A DNA stretch of 64,000 nucleotides from contig JASANC010001197.1 in assembly GCA_030248135.1 (NCBI GenBank), forward strand, positions 27,003 to 91,002. The letters are read 5' to 3'. This DNA is from Theristus sp. LFF4_11. Its lineage: Eukaryota > Nematoda > Chromadorea > Monhysterida > Xyalidae. Made by a program: the position numbers and the translations under genes. Below are positions 36,428 to 53,400 of the stretch, piece after piece. The notes under the pieces were generated by a model. The model was not told the DNA's origin, did not search any database, and worked only from the letters and a program-made list of their open reading frames with translations. Every line of letters starts with the position of its first letter. The stretch's first letter is position 1.

Positions 36428-38748
36428 AACAAAAACTTTCATGAAAATTATCCTCCGAGGCTCCGACGTCAATTTGGGTTGGGGGGGGGGAGACCTACCT
36501 TTTGCATCGGTATCTGGACTTTGCTCGTCGATCCTTGATCTGAAAATAGAAATTGTCAAAAAATTCTGCCAAAAACACGCGAAATTCTGGGCAAAAAAGC
36601 ACAATGTTTCTTTCTGTGGAAAGTGTCTTGAACGCATTTTCAGAAAAAAGTACAATTTTGATAGCCAAAATTCGTGTTTTTATTTTAGTAAAAAATCCCA
36701 ATTTTTTAAAAAACAAAAAAGAATTTTTTTAAAGTTAAAAAAATTCGAATTCTGCCACTGAGTCCCTGAACAAAATCATGAACAGTCAGTTCCGTTTTTT
36801 CAAGACTCGCGAACAGCAACCAGTACCGAAGGCGAAAGCAAATTTTCGAGGGGGGGCGGGGGGGTGGTGTCGTCACGTGGGGCCGGGGGCTGGGGGGGGG
36901 TGCCGAAAATTTTTCAGTGGGGGGGGGGTGTCAGTCATGGTACAGTGACACCCCCGCCCCGATGAAAACAAAGAGGCGATACAAAATCAAACCGAACAAA
37001 GTGAACTGCACCTTTGAGAACGTCGAACCGAACAAATTGCGGAATTTGCGCAATGAGGGTTTTCATTTGACATTGATTGTATGTGTTGTATGATTTAAAA
37101 CGAATGATTGGTGATTTGTTTGGTTTGGCAATCTGGTTTGGTTTTGGTGTTTTTTCTGAATCTTTAAAAAATTCTGCGGTAAAACGATGCAATTGGCAGT
37201 TGCAATTTTGCGCATCGTTAAGAAATGATGCTCAGAGCGAAAAACGACATTAAACAAACACAAAAACCATTTTCGTCATGTTTTTGAAATTTGCAGAAAC
37301 CAAATTTCATTTCCAGAAATTTTTTACCAAATTTCTGCAAATTGCAGAACCGAATTAAAAAAACCTAGAGTTCCAGTTGACCCCTTCCAGTACCGTGGGC
37401 CCAAACAAATTTTCGAAGGGGGGGGTATTAGGGTTAGGGGGGAAAAAAAAATCCGGATTTTTTTTTAAATTAAAAAAAAAAATTTTTTAAAAAAAAAAAA
37501 TTTTTTTTTACAAGTTAGGTTTGTTCGAAGCGTCTCGTCGAGCTGAGTTCATCTAGACTATTTTCAGAACGATCCGGAAAACTATAAGAGCGAAAATCGT
37601 GTTTTATTGAAATTATGTCCATTTCATAGAGGGAAAGTTGCATTTTCAACAGTAAAACAGGACAATTTTCGACGTGTACTTGAATATTGAACCGTTCTTA
37701 GTTGTTCCTCTTTAGAAAATTACCAAAATTTGACTGTGTTCAAAAATTCCTGTTTGCTGTAGCTAAGTCGGCAACCCCTGTCGACCCGGTCGCCCCCCCC
37801 CCAAGACACTTACTTTCAGGTTCAACCAGCTATGCTATCTGCCACATGGCGAGAGCCCACTCTTCAAATCATCGTATCGAAAACACGTACCATGATTTCG
37901 CGATCACGTTGCGGGCAACTGACAGACGCAAGTTTAACACGTTAGTTTAGCTCAGCACGCAAGTTTTAACATGTGGCCATGTTATCGGGTATCTGAAAAA
38001 CGGTCGTGTGACTAAGTTGCAAGAAAACGATTTCTGAAACGATATTTCAATTCAGTTAAGTCATTTAAACGCTAAAAATTGACTCTAGGGGGTATGGTGC
38101 CGTGGGTGGGGGGGGGTGCCGACCAAAAAGTGAGGGGGGTCCAACCTATGGTAACGTGGGGGGGGGGTCCCATGGGGGGTGCATTTTTTCAAAATTTTCT
38201 GTGGGGGGGTCCACCTCCCCCCACCCCCATGATATTTTTTCGCTTAAATTTTGAAGGAAAAACGCTAAATTTTGCTGCAAAATCTTTGAAATTACAATGA
38301 AGAAGATGGTCAAGTTATCATATATTCAGCTTATATTATGGACTTTATAGACAAAAAATCAAAAATTTTTTGATTGACCACCGTGAGGGGGGGGGTGCGA
38401 TCCCGTGTTTTCTCGCGGAGGGGGGTGGGGGGAGTCTGGTACCCGTGTCGAGGTAAAGGGGGGGAGGGGGGGGGGTACACGGGTATCTGCCCGTGCACGG
38501 GCAGGATTTTCGGCTGAGGGGGGGGGGTGGACGGACCCCCCCCCGCACTTTCGCTACTGCATCTCTCATGTCATGTCGTTAAAAAATTTGTATAAACTGT
38601 AAAGACATTTCAGAATCAGAACAAACACTGCAACAAAACAAAAACGTTTTCGCTGTTGTCGTTGTGCAAACTTACACAAGTTGAGCGAATCTGTCTTTCT
38701 GTGAAAGTTTAAATAACTGACTGAACTCGACAAATAAAACAAATACAA
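36428..38748. other. Low-complexity region with G tracts, no gene
   Basis: Multiple runs of 8-12 G occur near 36482, 36850-36950, 37420, 38085-38230 and 38390-38540, with A/T homopolymers near 37440-37510. Open frames across these are glycine or proline runs and are not convincing genes. The end of this stretch is the upstream flank of UAP56. Confidence 0.6.
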
Positions 38749-43451
<4,703 letters not shown>

Positions 43452-44143
43452 ACATGCGAAGCAAGCCGTCTTTGACGATCTGCTGCTTGTGATGTGAATT
43501 CATCATTCTATCGTGACACCGGCAATCTGCTGTTCTGTAGTTTTCTTTTATTAATTTGTCTCTGTCTTGTGAATTCACTGTCGTGGTGATTGGATCTGAC
43601 GATGTGCTACTAACCCGCTATCTTTTGCATAACGTTTGACACAATGCCGCCAACTGTTAAGTTCCGTTCAGTCGTTGATAGTCATGCCTGGGTTTTCTCT
43701 TTGGTTCTGTTCAGTTCTGTTTGTTTTGTTTTGCTTTTGGGCACTTTTTGATGTCTTGTTTTCATTTTTTGCGTACCGTTTTTTGAGTGAGATCCACATC
43801 GTTTCGATTTTGTGGGTTGCCCACTGCGGCGATACGTTGCGTTGTTCATTCGTTGTGTGTTGTGTTCGGTATTATAATTCCAGAAGTTTTTGAAATGAAA
43901 TCTGAGCACGTGATGTCGTTTTTATGTCTTGTCGCTTTTATGGACAGACTTTTGAGGCAGTCGAAAGGTGCGTATTGCAAAACTATGGTGGTCACGTTAA
44001 CTGCGGCAGTTTTTCGGCAAACAAGCCAACTGAGTATTGTCGGGCAGAATCTGAATTCCGTTGTCGCAATCTTTGGTGCCATTCCTGAGCAGCAGCGGGC
44101 AGCACTCGTGCAGAACGTTGCAGGGTTGCTCTTTATCTGAAAT

Positions 44144-47100
44144 TTAACGTTTTCCGAAAGTGTCTGCGGTCGTCGGCGGGAGGAAGCGGGGGAGTGGGAA
44201 ACAAGATCCAGCGTTGCCGTCGACACAAACCTTCGGGTTTCTAAAACTGGTGAGCGAGCCGGGGCTCACGGATTGAAAAAAGCAAAATCCAACGCAACGC
44301 AAGAAAACGCAACAGTCCATCAACCAACCGTGTTGTGCACATTTCCTTGTGTGTTTTTCGCAGGCAGCAGGCACGTCACCACGACAACTCCTCAGGCGCA
44401 CCTGCACACGGGCACGCACGTCACAGGGTGTCCAGGTGCCCCACTCGCTGCCAGGGGACATCAGTGTGACGCGCTCGTTGGCGCTGGCGTTCTTGTGCTG
44501 GTCGCGGAGAAACACTGCAACAACAGCTCATAGGCAGCAAAAGTGGCACAATATTGGTGGCCATACATTAATCAGACGCAGTTTTGCAGTTTTGTGAAGT
44601 TCTGATCTGAAGACAGCACCTTGGGTGTTAATGTAACACAGTAATGTTGGGTAGTCACAAACAACCAACGTAGGCACGCACGCTTCTGCAATACCGCTGT
44701 GTTTGTATGTGCATGTAACATCACAGCGTCATCAACAGAGTTTTCAGACGAACACTTTACATTGTTTGATGTTGCATCGTGGCTCAAAGTAGTCGACACG
44801 TTCATCAGGCACACCGGGCACAAACAAAGCCGGCAGTGAATCGGCGCTCTCCGAGTTGAGAATGCAGTTGTCGACGTTGCCAGCGTCGTAAAATAGCATT
44901 CCTGAAAAATTGTGAAATTGAATAAATTTAGTGTTAGTTGATTTTTTAGCAAAATATGTTTTGGTCACTCAGAAAAAACTGGTGCAACGTGCAACGACTG
45001 CACTGCCATTGCAACCAAACCGTTAAAAAGGCCATTTGTGCATTGGCATTCGCATCTGCAGCCATCTGATTGGCTGGCTGCACCGAATGAAAAGCAGTCA
45101 ACCAGCAGATTGTCTTCCATTGCAGCATTGTTTTACCAGAGTTGCACTGAAAGCCAAACAGTTGCTGTGCGTTTGCGCATTGCTGCATGCAGGCGGGCAG
45201 GTCAATGGCCGATGTGACCGCCTGTGCGTTGCCGATGAGCACGTAGTTCGGCTGGATTCGTGCTGGACCCGGGCAGTTCGCAAACGTTTCCGCTGAAAGG
45301 CGCTCGCTTTTTTTATAAACGCAACATTTTTGTTCTTGAACTTTTTCCTGGTGCAAATCGGTTGACTGGAAGCTGATGGACTAGACTGATTGATCTAGAC
45401 TGACTGGACTGGACTGACTGTAGAAAGCGATATCAGATCAAATAAGTCAAATTAGGGCTGGCTTAAGCAGAGTCGTTCTCGGTATCAGCGAGGTCAAGCG
45501 TTTTAATCTTGGTTCAATGGCTGGCTGGTTTCGCCTAGATTCAGCAATACTGACTGGACGGCGTGTGGTTTGACCACAAGCCAACAATAAGACGCAGCGT
45601 GTTTTAAAAGGACAACACAAAAACCAACAGAGCCATTCAACGATATCATCACATCACTCACCATCCAAGCAGATCTCCTCCGTGTATACGAACTCAGTTT
45701 TTGGTTGAATTCGTGCGTTGCCATTCGGTGGCGTTCGATCGGTCGACAACGTGCACTGGGAACTCGGGAAATTATAGCTGGACGATTTGCACTGAATTGA
45801 CTGACCGTTGGGCGTCTGCGGACGAAATGAAACACACACACAATTATTGTTTTTTAAACTGAATTTGAAACAAAATTTGAGTGTTGGGCTTATTGGCAAT
45901 CCTCTGACACAATGTTAAGAACCTTTTTCCATTTACCCTGTTATCAGTGCACGCCTGCAGACAGACGCCAGGATCAGGCGTGCGGAACTGAATGTCGCCG
46001 TTGCCAACCAACTGAAAGCCTTCGAACACGGCGATTCGCGACACTTGGCCCGGCGGGCAATCTGTCGCGACATTCATCATGAGAAGAATGTTTTCCAATT
46101 TTCGGATTTTATTTTGTTTCACAAATTTGAAATCGTAGAGAATAAAGACAACGAACCTTCTGTTGTACGGCCGTAGCCAGCACCCCCACCCCCACTGCAA
46201 GTGCCAGTCGCCTCGCTGTACGTGCCGCCCGCTTGCGCCGTCAGACGTGGAAAGCCGCATCCGCTGTTGTTTTTATTTCTTATGGCAACAAACTAATGCA
46301 GTTTCCGTATTCTGGCATCAGTTCTGGCACGATCATTGGCTGCACTGCATCGAGCAACTTAAGCCGATCAGCGGAGCTCAATTCAAAAGCAGCCAGCCAA
46401 TCAACTTTATAACTCGACTTGGGGTGTCTGGACGTTCTGCAGAATCCGGCTGTTAGCCAACGTCCAAAATACAGGGACTCCGACACAGCGTTTCATGCGT
46501 GCCCATGCTGCTTACTAGCTTGTTTGTGCACGTGCGTAGTGGTGCTGCGGATAGCGTCGATAGGTCGGCTGATGGACGCCGGGAGGACGCCACTGAGCAC
46601 GACGTCTGCCGCGACTGGTGTAGTCGAGCTGCGGGCGATTCGGGTAACGCGGAAACTGGTCGTATGCGTACTGCAGCACGTTGTACGGCTGTGTGATGCC
46701 CGCTGCAGAAACGATTGCCGTTTCACATAAAGTTCCAGTCTGACGACATCACGTTACAGCGGCGCACTTAGAAGCTTGTGCTGGTTTGTGACTGTGCAAT
46801 ATTACTGTGACATGATAACCGAGTGCGATGTAGTCAGACTGAATTACAAAACCACAAATCTCACGGAATGAAAATCCACCCGTCTGACTGAACTGTATTT
46901 GGCAGCGGGCGTGCTGTAGAGCCTGCACGAGTGCTTTGTCGACTGGTGCACTGCAGCCACGCACTGTGCCCCCGACTGCAGACACAAACGGCGACAGTCG
47001 TCAGCAGAGGCAACGTTCGATCGAATGTCGTACGGGAACGCGCACGCGAGCGCCTGCTCGCTGTACACGCCGAAACAACCGTCGGACGTCACTGCACTCG

Positions 47101-47420
47101 GTTAGAAAGGGACACACGCCTTTGGTTGCATGACTGCTTCGCATGTACCCTTGCCACGGTTGGGTGGAACGTTTGAATCTGCCGCCACGTGGCGAAGTAC
47201 GCACGGCGGAGAATTGCGCCAATTTTCAGTTCACCATCATGGCGGCAGATCGTCGTTTAACCACATCGTCGCACGAGTATATGGCACAATGATCTTTTAG
47301 CATGCCAGCCTTGGGAAAAACGCAAAATAAGCAGGGCTTACCGGTCTGTAAACGCACGTACGTGACAAACGACTGAATTATGGCAAACAGAAAAACGTTC
47401 CGGTGAAGTTTTTCGTGCAT
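44144..47420 (-). CDS. Secreted PAN/TSP1-like protein, paralog B
   Basis: Exon 1 (47420-47342) encodes a signal peptide (NVFLFAIIQSFVTYVRLQT). Exon 2 from 47091 carries a PAN/apple-type domain (DGCFGVYSEQALACAFPYD, then CRRLCLQSGAQC). A Pro/Tyr/Arg-rich linker follows (~46710-46510, FPRYPNRPQLDY). More PAN halves lie at ~46080-45940 (FEGFQLVGNGD, CLQACTDNR), 45820-45660, 45290-45140 (CMQQCANAQQLFGFQCNSG) and 44900-44740 (VDYFEPRC). A TSP1-like unit is at ~44480-44370 (EWGTWTPCDVRARVQVRLRS). The last exon is ambiguous: one frame stops at 44144, another runs to 43846 through a CC-containing segment like that of paralog A. PAN domains bind protein or carbohydrate; the protein is likely extracellular. 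No ZP domain is seen. Confidence 0.62.
44630..44735 (+). repeat. Palindromic repeat family D, copy 2
   Basis: AACACAGTAATGTTGGGTAGTC matches copy 1 at 41395, with the inverted partner ATGTAACATCACAGCGTC. It lies in an intron of PAN paralog B. Confidence 0.5.
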
Positions 47421-48171
47421 TTTTATTGCCTTGGTCTTTGACAAAAACGTTTTATAAAAACGAGTTTTAATGACAGTGGTCAACAATTTTAGAAAATGCA
47501 ACAATAATACCACCTAAAAGTTCTCTGAAAAGCGTAGGTCAAATTGGTTTCCAGGTGACATGAAAAATAGTGACGTTGTATTGTTCTGCCTTAGTTACTT
47601 TTACATTCATCTTTTGGCGGTTGTGTCTTGCAAAAATCTGAATTCATGAAAATGTTCTTTTGGAGGTAGCTACGCAGTTTAACACCTTTTTTTCATGTCG
47701 TAATATTTTTTAAAGCGCATAAAAACATGTGGCCTTCAAGACCACGTTCAAACTTTATTTTTAAATGATGTCGTCACACAATAAGTTATGCACGCATAGA
47801 TTGAAAAGAAAAGTGCAAGATTGAAGACATGACAATCGGAAATATACGTCGAATTCTATTTACACAGCAGAGATCATTATCAGTTGCAGGTGAGCAGGGT
47901 TAAAACATAGCAAAGCAAACCACGGACAATTTGTCAATGGTTGTGAAGAATTGGAATTTGCAGGATATTGAGCTGGAAAATATTTGGGTCCATGCAAAAG
48001 CAAACGCAATACAAAGCAATCTCAGCATTGACATTGACAACTCGCACCAAAGCCCGAAACAAGGCAACAATCGCATCAAAAATTCCAGTGCACTCAGCTG
48101 CGACGCACAGTTGAGCAAGCGAATAGGCTGCTGTGTTCGCGAATATTGTGTGGCGTTTGTTTGCTGCTCTG

Positions 48172-51100
48172 CTAGCGTGCACTGGCCAAATGTGCGAGCG
48201 ATCGCAGTCGCAGACAGTACCACCGTTGCGGCGTGCACCGGTAGCGTTTGGTGGCCGTCGCACGTCTGCCGTTGACGCAGTCCAACGAGCCGTCGCGTTT
48301 CAACAGGGGACAGCAGCTGTGCAACGGATTGCACGCGTTGCCCGCCGTGACCTGTCTGTCTGCAGTGGGGAGAAGGCAAATTTGAAATCAATCGTTGATC
48401 GATGCTTGTGCTGCTGACTGACGTGACATTTGCTACGAAAACAATTCTCAGTCAGTCAGTAATAAAGCAATCGGTTAAGCTAGCAGTTAAAGAATGAAGC
48501 AGTTCCGTGGGTTAGCAGCGTAAAAGCAGCAGCGACGTGCAAAACGTGCTAAAAAACAAGCGCAGACGCTGTGATCTCTTGCTTGAACATAATAAAAGTT
48601 TTGAATAATAAGCAACAATAAAAATCTCGCTGACCACCCAAAAAACCAAAAAAACAACAACAGCATTTGGTGTACAGCGCGGCTCTCTTCAATTTCTTCT
48701 AGATCCAACAATGGCAGAAGCCCAAAACGGCCGCCTACTGTTCGGCAGTCGCCGTGCTGCCGTGGTTGTCCGTGGCGTTGTTGTTGTGGTGGTGGTGGTC
48801 GTCGTCGTAAACGGCCTGATCAGTCTTGGTCTTGGCGTCGGCAACACGAATGTTCTACAGGGGCGTTCGTGTTTCTCGCATGACTTCGGTTGCATCTTCT
48901 GTGTGCACGCGCGAAACCGAGCCTGTTGTCCGGTGACTTTGTTGCACGGCGACCAGCGGCCCCATTCGGGCGAGAATGTCAACAGCGAGTCAACGTCTTC
49001 GTACGGTGCTTCGGTCGGGAGACTGCGACGCGATAGAAAGCGGTTCTCTGGAAACACCGGTTTTGTATTGTCAAACAAGATGCATAACTTTGTACTTCGG
49101 CCTATTAGTCAGCTTTTACAATTCGACACTCATAATAAACTGACGAATGCCGTCGCTGCATCGCGGCTCAAAATAGACGACCGGCTCCGCCTCGGACTCA
49201 GTGAATAGACCCGGTTTCGTGTCGGCCGTTTCTTCGTTCAAGATGCAGTTGTCCACGGAGCCGTCGTTGAACAGCATTCCTAAAGCAACGTTGCTCAAAT
49301 TTAAAACTTTGGTATTTGTGAGGTTGACGATTCTCGATTATTTTCTTAACAGAACCCAATAATAAGCCATACCGGAGTTGCACTGAAAGCCGAATACAGC
49401 GGGCGCGTTGACGCAGCTGTCGAGACATTGTTCCAGTGTGTCTGCAGGCACGACCGTCGCAGCAGAGCCGACCAGCAGATGCTCGGGCACCAGGACCACC
49501 GGGCCAGCGCACGTGCGAAACGATCGAGCTGAATTAGTGCGGTCGGTGCAGTTGGAAATGGCAGATATTTTGGAATAACACTTACTCAATATTTCCAGAA
49601 TAACAATGAGTGCACTGTGAACTGTTTGCGTTGTTTTCAGTTTGATATTGAGCGCGTTTTCAATCAACTTAAAAAATCAAGCCACTAATGATAATTTCGT
49701 TAACCGTCCAAGCACGCCTTCTCAGCATAAATCGCGTCGGGGTCAGTTTCGATGGCGGTTTGCTGATCAAGGCGTAGACTGGTGCCTGACATGACGCACG
49801 TGCTGCTCGCTGTCAAGAAGTCCACCGATTTACAGATGAAATGGCGACCGTCATGAAGCTAAAACATGAAATACATTTTTTTTGGTTTGGAGCAGCCTCT
49901 TTCGGAAATCCAAAGATGCGAACTTCGGTTGGTTTTGGGGAATGTGAGTGGATGGGTGGCGGGACGAAAATACAGAACACAAAAGGCAAGAAAGATACCC
50001 GATTATCGCTGCAGAACTCCAAGCATTTCTGCAAGCTGCTAGTGCTGAAGGAACTGTCGTTGTTGTCGACCAACTTGTAGCCTTCGTACATCAAAAAGCG
50101 CGGCACCAGCTCAGCGTCGCAGTCTGCAACGAGCAAAACAACGGCGCTGCGAAATGCAAACCAAACAAAAAAACTTGCTCAAGGGGGATTTAGCCATTGG
50201 TTTTCTGTGCGTACTCACGGACACGACACTTATAAAACGGCCATGCGATTCAGAAATCGTGTCGTGCGTTCTATCTTAATGCATTACGGACACGATCAGT
50301 TTGCACACGGGATTTAGAACAACGTTTGTGCGTACGGACAAAATACTAAGTGGGGAGTTTGTGATGAAGCGAAGAAACAGTGTTTTTTGTTATGTGTTCA
50401 ATCAAACTTCTGACTTGATAAAATAACGAACCATCATCATGATCGACACGACTGAATGGTGGTCTGGTTGTGGTGGTGGTTGTTGTCGTTTGCGTCGACG
50501 GTGTGCCAACGACTGTCGTTCGTGATGTGCGACCAGTGGTTGATGCACAACTGCCTGTCGGCTCAAAATACACCGTTCGCTCGGTTTCGTATTTTGCCAA
50601 TTGTGGATATGGACACAAATTGTCGGGCAGCACTCTGTAGTGAAAATTGGTGATCTGATCGCGGTGCAACAGCAAGAGATTATGGTTTGTATAAAAAGAT
50701 ATTTTTCGATTTATCCAATCTCACACGAACAGCTAAACTGAAACCAATACGATGGCATTTTTTAATCTGTAGCCTACAAACCCGAAGGCACCAAACTGAA
50801 CGACGAAACGTACACATTCTGTTGTCTGGCGAACCGCCGCTGCTGCCGTGGCGGCTGATAGAACGGGTACGCAATGCCGCGTCGCACACGCCGATGCACG
50901 GCGCTCGCACGCCCGCTCAGCTGCCGTCGACGCACGTGTTTCAAGTACTGCTGCTCATAATACAAGTAGCGATTCCAGTTCTCGACGTGCGCCCGTTTGA
51001 TGTCGGCCAACGTTCGCTCCAGTCGACGTCGCACCTCGTCGATTCGATTCAATCGCGGGTCGCTCGGCGCGAAAACGGGCACAGCGCGCGTTGTCGGGTG

Positions 51101-51920
51101 GACAAAGGCGAGCGGTGACGCGACGGTCACTTGCTGGAAACGCAGACCGTCGTTCGGAATGGCTGGACGAGCGGTCGGCGGCTGCAGTGGCAAGCGGGTC
51201 GGCGCCCTCGGCGGGAATGAGGCCGCGCGAGACGCACGGAGGTCGTTGTTGAAACTGCTGCCGCCAGCTGAAACAGTAAACTTGAATCAACCTGATGCAG
51301 AATCGTCAAGGAAAGAAAAAAACAACGCAGTCGTCAGATCAGCCAAGCTGACGGGATGCGGACGCTTGCCATTTTAGCCTGTCAAACATCTTGATTCAGA
51401 GGGATGGCGTCATTGGTGATGTGCCCCTGTTATCACTCTCTCAGCGGTCAGTCCGAGTGTGAAATCGGACAGCATTGAATGCACAGCCAATAGCACACCA
51501 ACCAAGGTCACGTCTGGCCGCCACTAGGAACATGTCGCACGAGTTGTTGCGCGACGGATTCCAGACGACCGAGCCGCAGCGGTCGCTGTATTGGAGGCAG
51601 AGGGCACGACACTGCAGTGCACTCACACTGACACGACGCTCCACTGGAATGGCACACGCGAGCGCCTGGTTCTCGTACTCTCGGAAGCAACCATCGGAGC
51701 TCACTGAAGATAATGTTCAGATTCAACAATGGAACTCTGTATCATGGAAATTTCAGCATCACTCAAAACAAGAAAAACTAACTCAAGAAGCATAAAAAAC
51801 GATCATCACAGTTGCCGACCAACCTCTTTGGGCGATTGTTTTTGATGTGACTGCGACTAAAGTGACTAGAATGAATCGAGAGACATGGAACAAATGATGC
51901 GAGTCATAAGCATTTGACAT
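48172..51920 (-). CDS. Secreted PAN/TSP1-like protein, paralog A
   Basis: Exon 1 (51920-51824) encodes a signal peptide (RFILVTLVAVTSKTIA). Exon 2 (51703-51503) is a PAN domain (SSDGCFREYENQALACAIP). Exon 3 (51267-50778) is a long basic, proline-rich linker containing VHPTTRAVPVFAPSDPRL. Then come a cysteine segment with TVYFEPTGSC and a threonine run (~50620-50430), PAN halves at 50125-50000 (FLMYEGYKLVDNNDSSF) and 49860-49720, another PAN at ~49530-49390 and 49290-49150 (VVYFEPRC), and a TSP1-like unit at ~48990-48880 (PEWGRWSPCNKVTGQQARFR) with a Thr run after it. The last exon (to a stop at 48172) is cysteine-rich (CNPLHSCCPLL). The order, first intron phase and motifs match paralog B, 0.75 kb downstream on the same strand. 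Upstream in-frame ATGs exist; 51920 is chosen because it sits best before the hydrophobic core. Confidence 0.65.
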
Positions 51921-51992
51921 TGCCGCACACAGAGGCTCCAGTATCATGGCCGCTTTGGTTTCATATTTGTGAACAATGATTGCTGACAACAA

Positions 51993-53400
51993 ACCGACGT
52001 TTCACAGCTGACACTTGTCGGGACAAGTTTGGAAACATTTGCAACAGTAACGAATACCTAGAGATGGCAAAACAGCAAATGTTGTTGTTGTTGCGGTTGC
52101 TGATATCTAAACGGATGTCTGAAATTCGAATAACTGACATTGGCGCGACGAAATTTCGGATTAGGCGATCGATGCGTCTGCGAAAACGGGCAAAAACTGG
52201 ATGGTGACAGGCGTGTGACGTTGCATCACACACAAATGAAACACTTAAAACAAAAAACACGCAGAGTTCATGTTAGATTATGAATGAATTGTGACATATG
52301 GATGCATCAGTTGCATCACTAGATCATCGCTCGATAAAAAGTGACACAACGAAACAATAAAAAAGAACTTTATGTTCACGTGAACTAAAAAACTTGAAAC
52401 ACACACACACACACACGACCTTAGTGGTCCAGGTCAAACTTTCATCAATTTTTTCGGCGTGCTAGCAGGACGAGCTCAGTGGAGCGCATCATGCACACGC
52501 ACAAAGATCAGCACCTCAAACGTGCACCCTTGAGAACACAAAAACACCATGTACTTACTGAGTCAACTAAGTGAGGACAACTTTAAAAGTTAGCCAAAAC
52601 CGAACGAAACATATCTTTCCCGAAACAGTATTGCATATTGGATGCGGATGGATGTGTGCGATTATGTGATCATATGGGACACACTTACCGATGAAAATAC
52701 GTAATGACGCAAGTTTATAACTCGTGCAGCCACAACTTTGACTCACCCTCCATACACAACACACTAAAACAAACAACACGTGATACACATGCGATGGCAC
52801 ACGTTTACCACTGAATTGGCAGACTTGATTTCGCTTGCTTCCATTTTAAAAGTGCTCAGCTGGCAATAAATGTCAGTGCCAATAATTCACAACACGTGCA
52901 AACACAACAACAACAACGCAGATCTACATTCTACACATTATCAAACATTGCAGCCAAACCCCGGAAGTGAATCCACACACACACGTGTTCTGATGAGCGT
53001 AACAAATGCGCACACTCACAGCTGGGATTACCAAGTTGTTCGTTTGTAAAATCGGCAATTATCTGGACGTTTGAATTTCAAATGCACAATAAAGACGTCA
53101 CTCATTGTTCATGATCTCATCTGGCATGCTTGGCTGATTCCAATCATTTGAATCTTTTGTTGTTGTGTTGCGTAACATTGAACACAAATCAACAGCACTC
53201 CGAGTAAACAATGACTAAAACATTGAATGTCCTGTTTTGTGGAAGACAACAACAGAAAATGGGCTATGGAAGTGAAATGCAAAAGCTAACGAATAAAACG
53301 ACCATGAGATTCAATAAAGTAAATAATAATATCCCCAGTGGGAAATCTGACTCCGCTAATTTACATTCCCAATAAACTGTACACAAACTAATTGCACAAG
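51993..53400. other. Intergenic between PAN paralog A and PIG-X
   Basis: AT-rich with short repeats (CA run at 52399-52416). A short open frame starting at 52800 on the minus strand is hydrophobic but has no convincing splice partner. It should contain the promoter of paralog A. Confidence 0.35.

Noticed and set aside
35598..36538. Frames encoding repeated TGSTG or PDRPV units
   Set aside because: They are translations of the 15-bp DNA repeat inside the Mutator-like element; 15 is divisible by three, so frames stay open without being genes.
38090..38600. Open frames on both strands rich in glycine or proline
   Set aside because: They are produced by long G tracts; there is no other protein-like content.
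48711..49208. Plus-strand frame with long valine runs
   Set aside because: It is the reverse complement of the threonine-rich linker of PAN paralog A.
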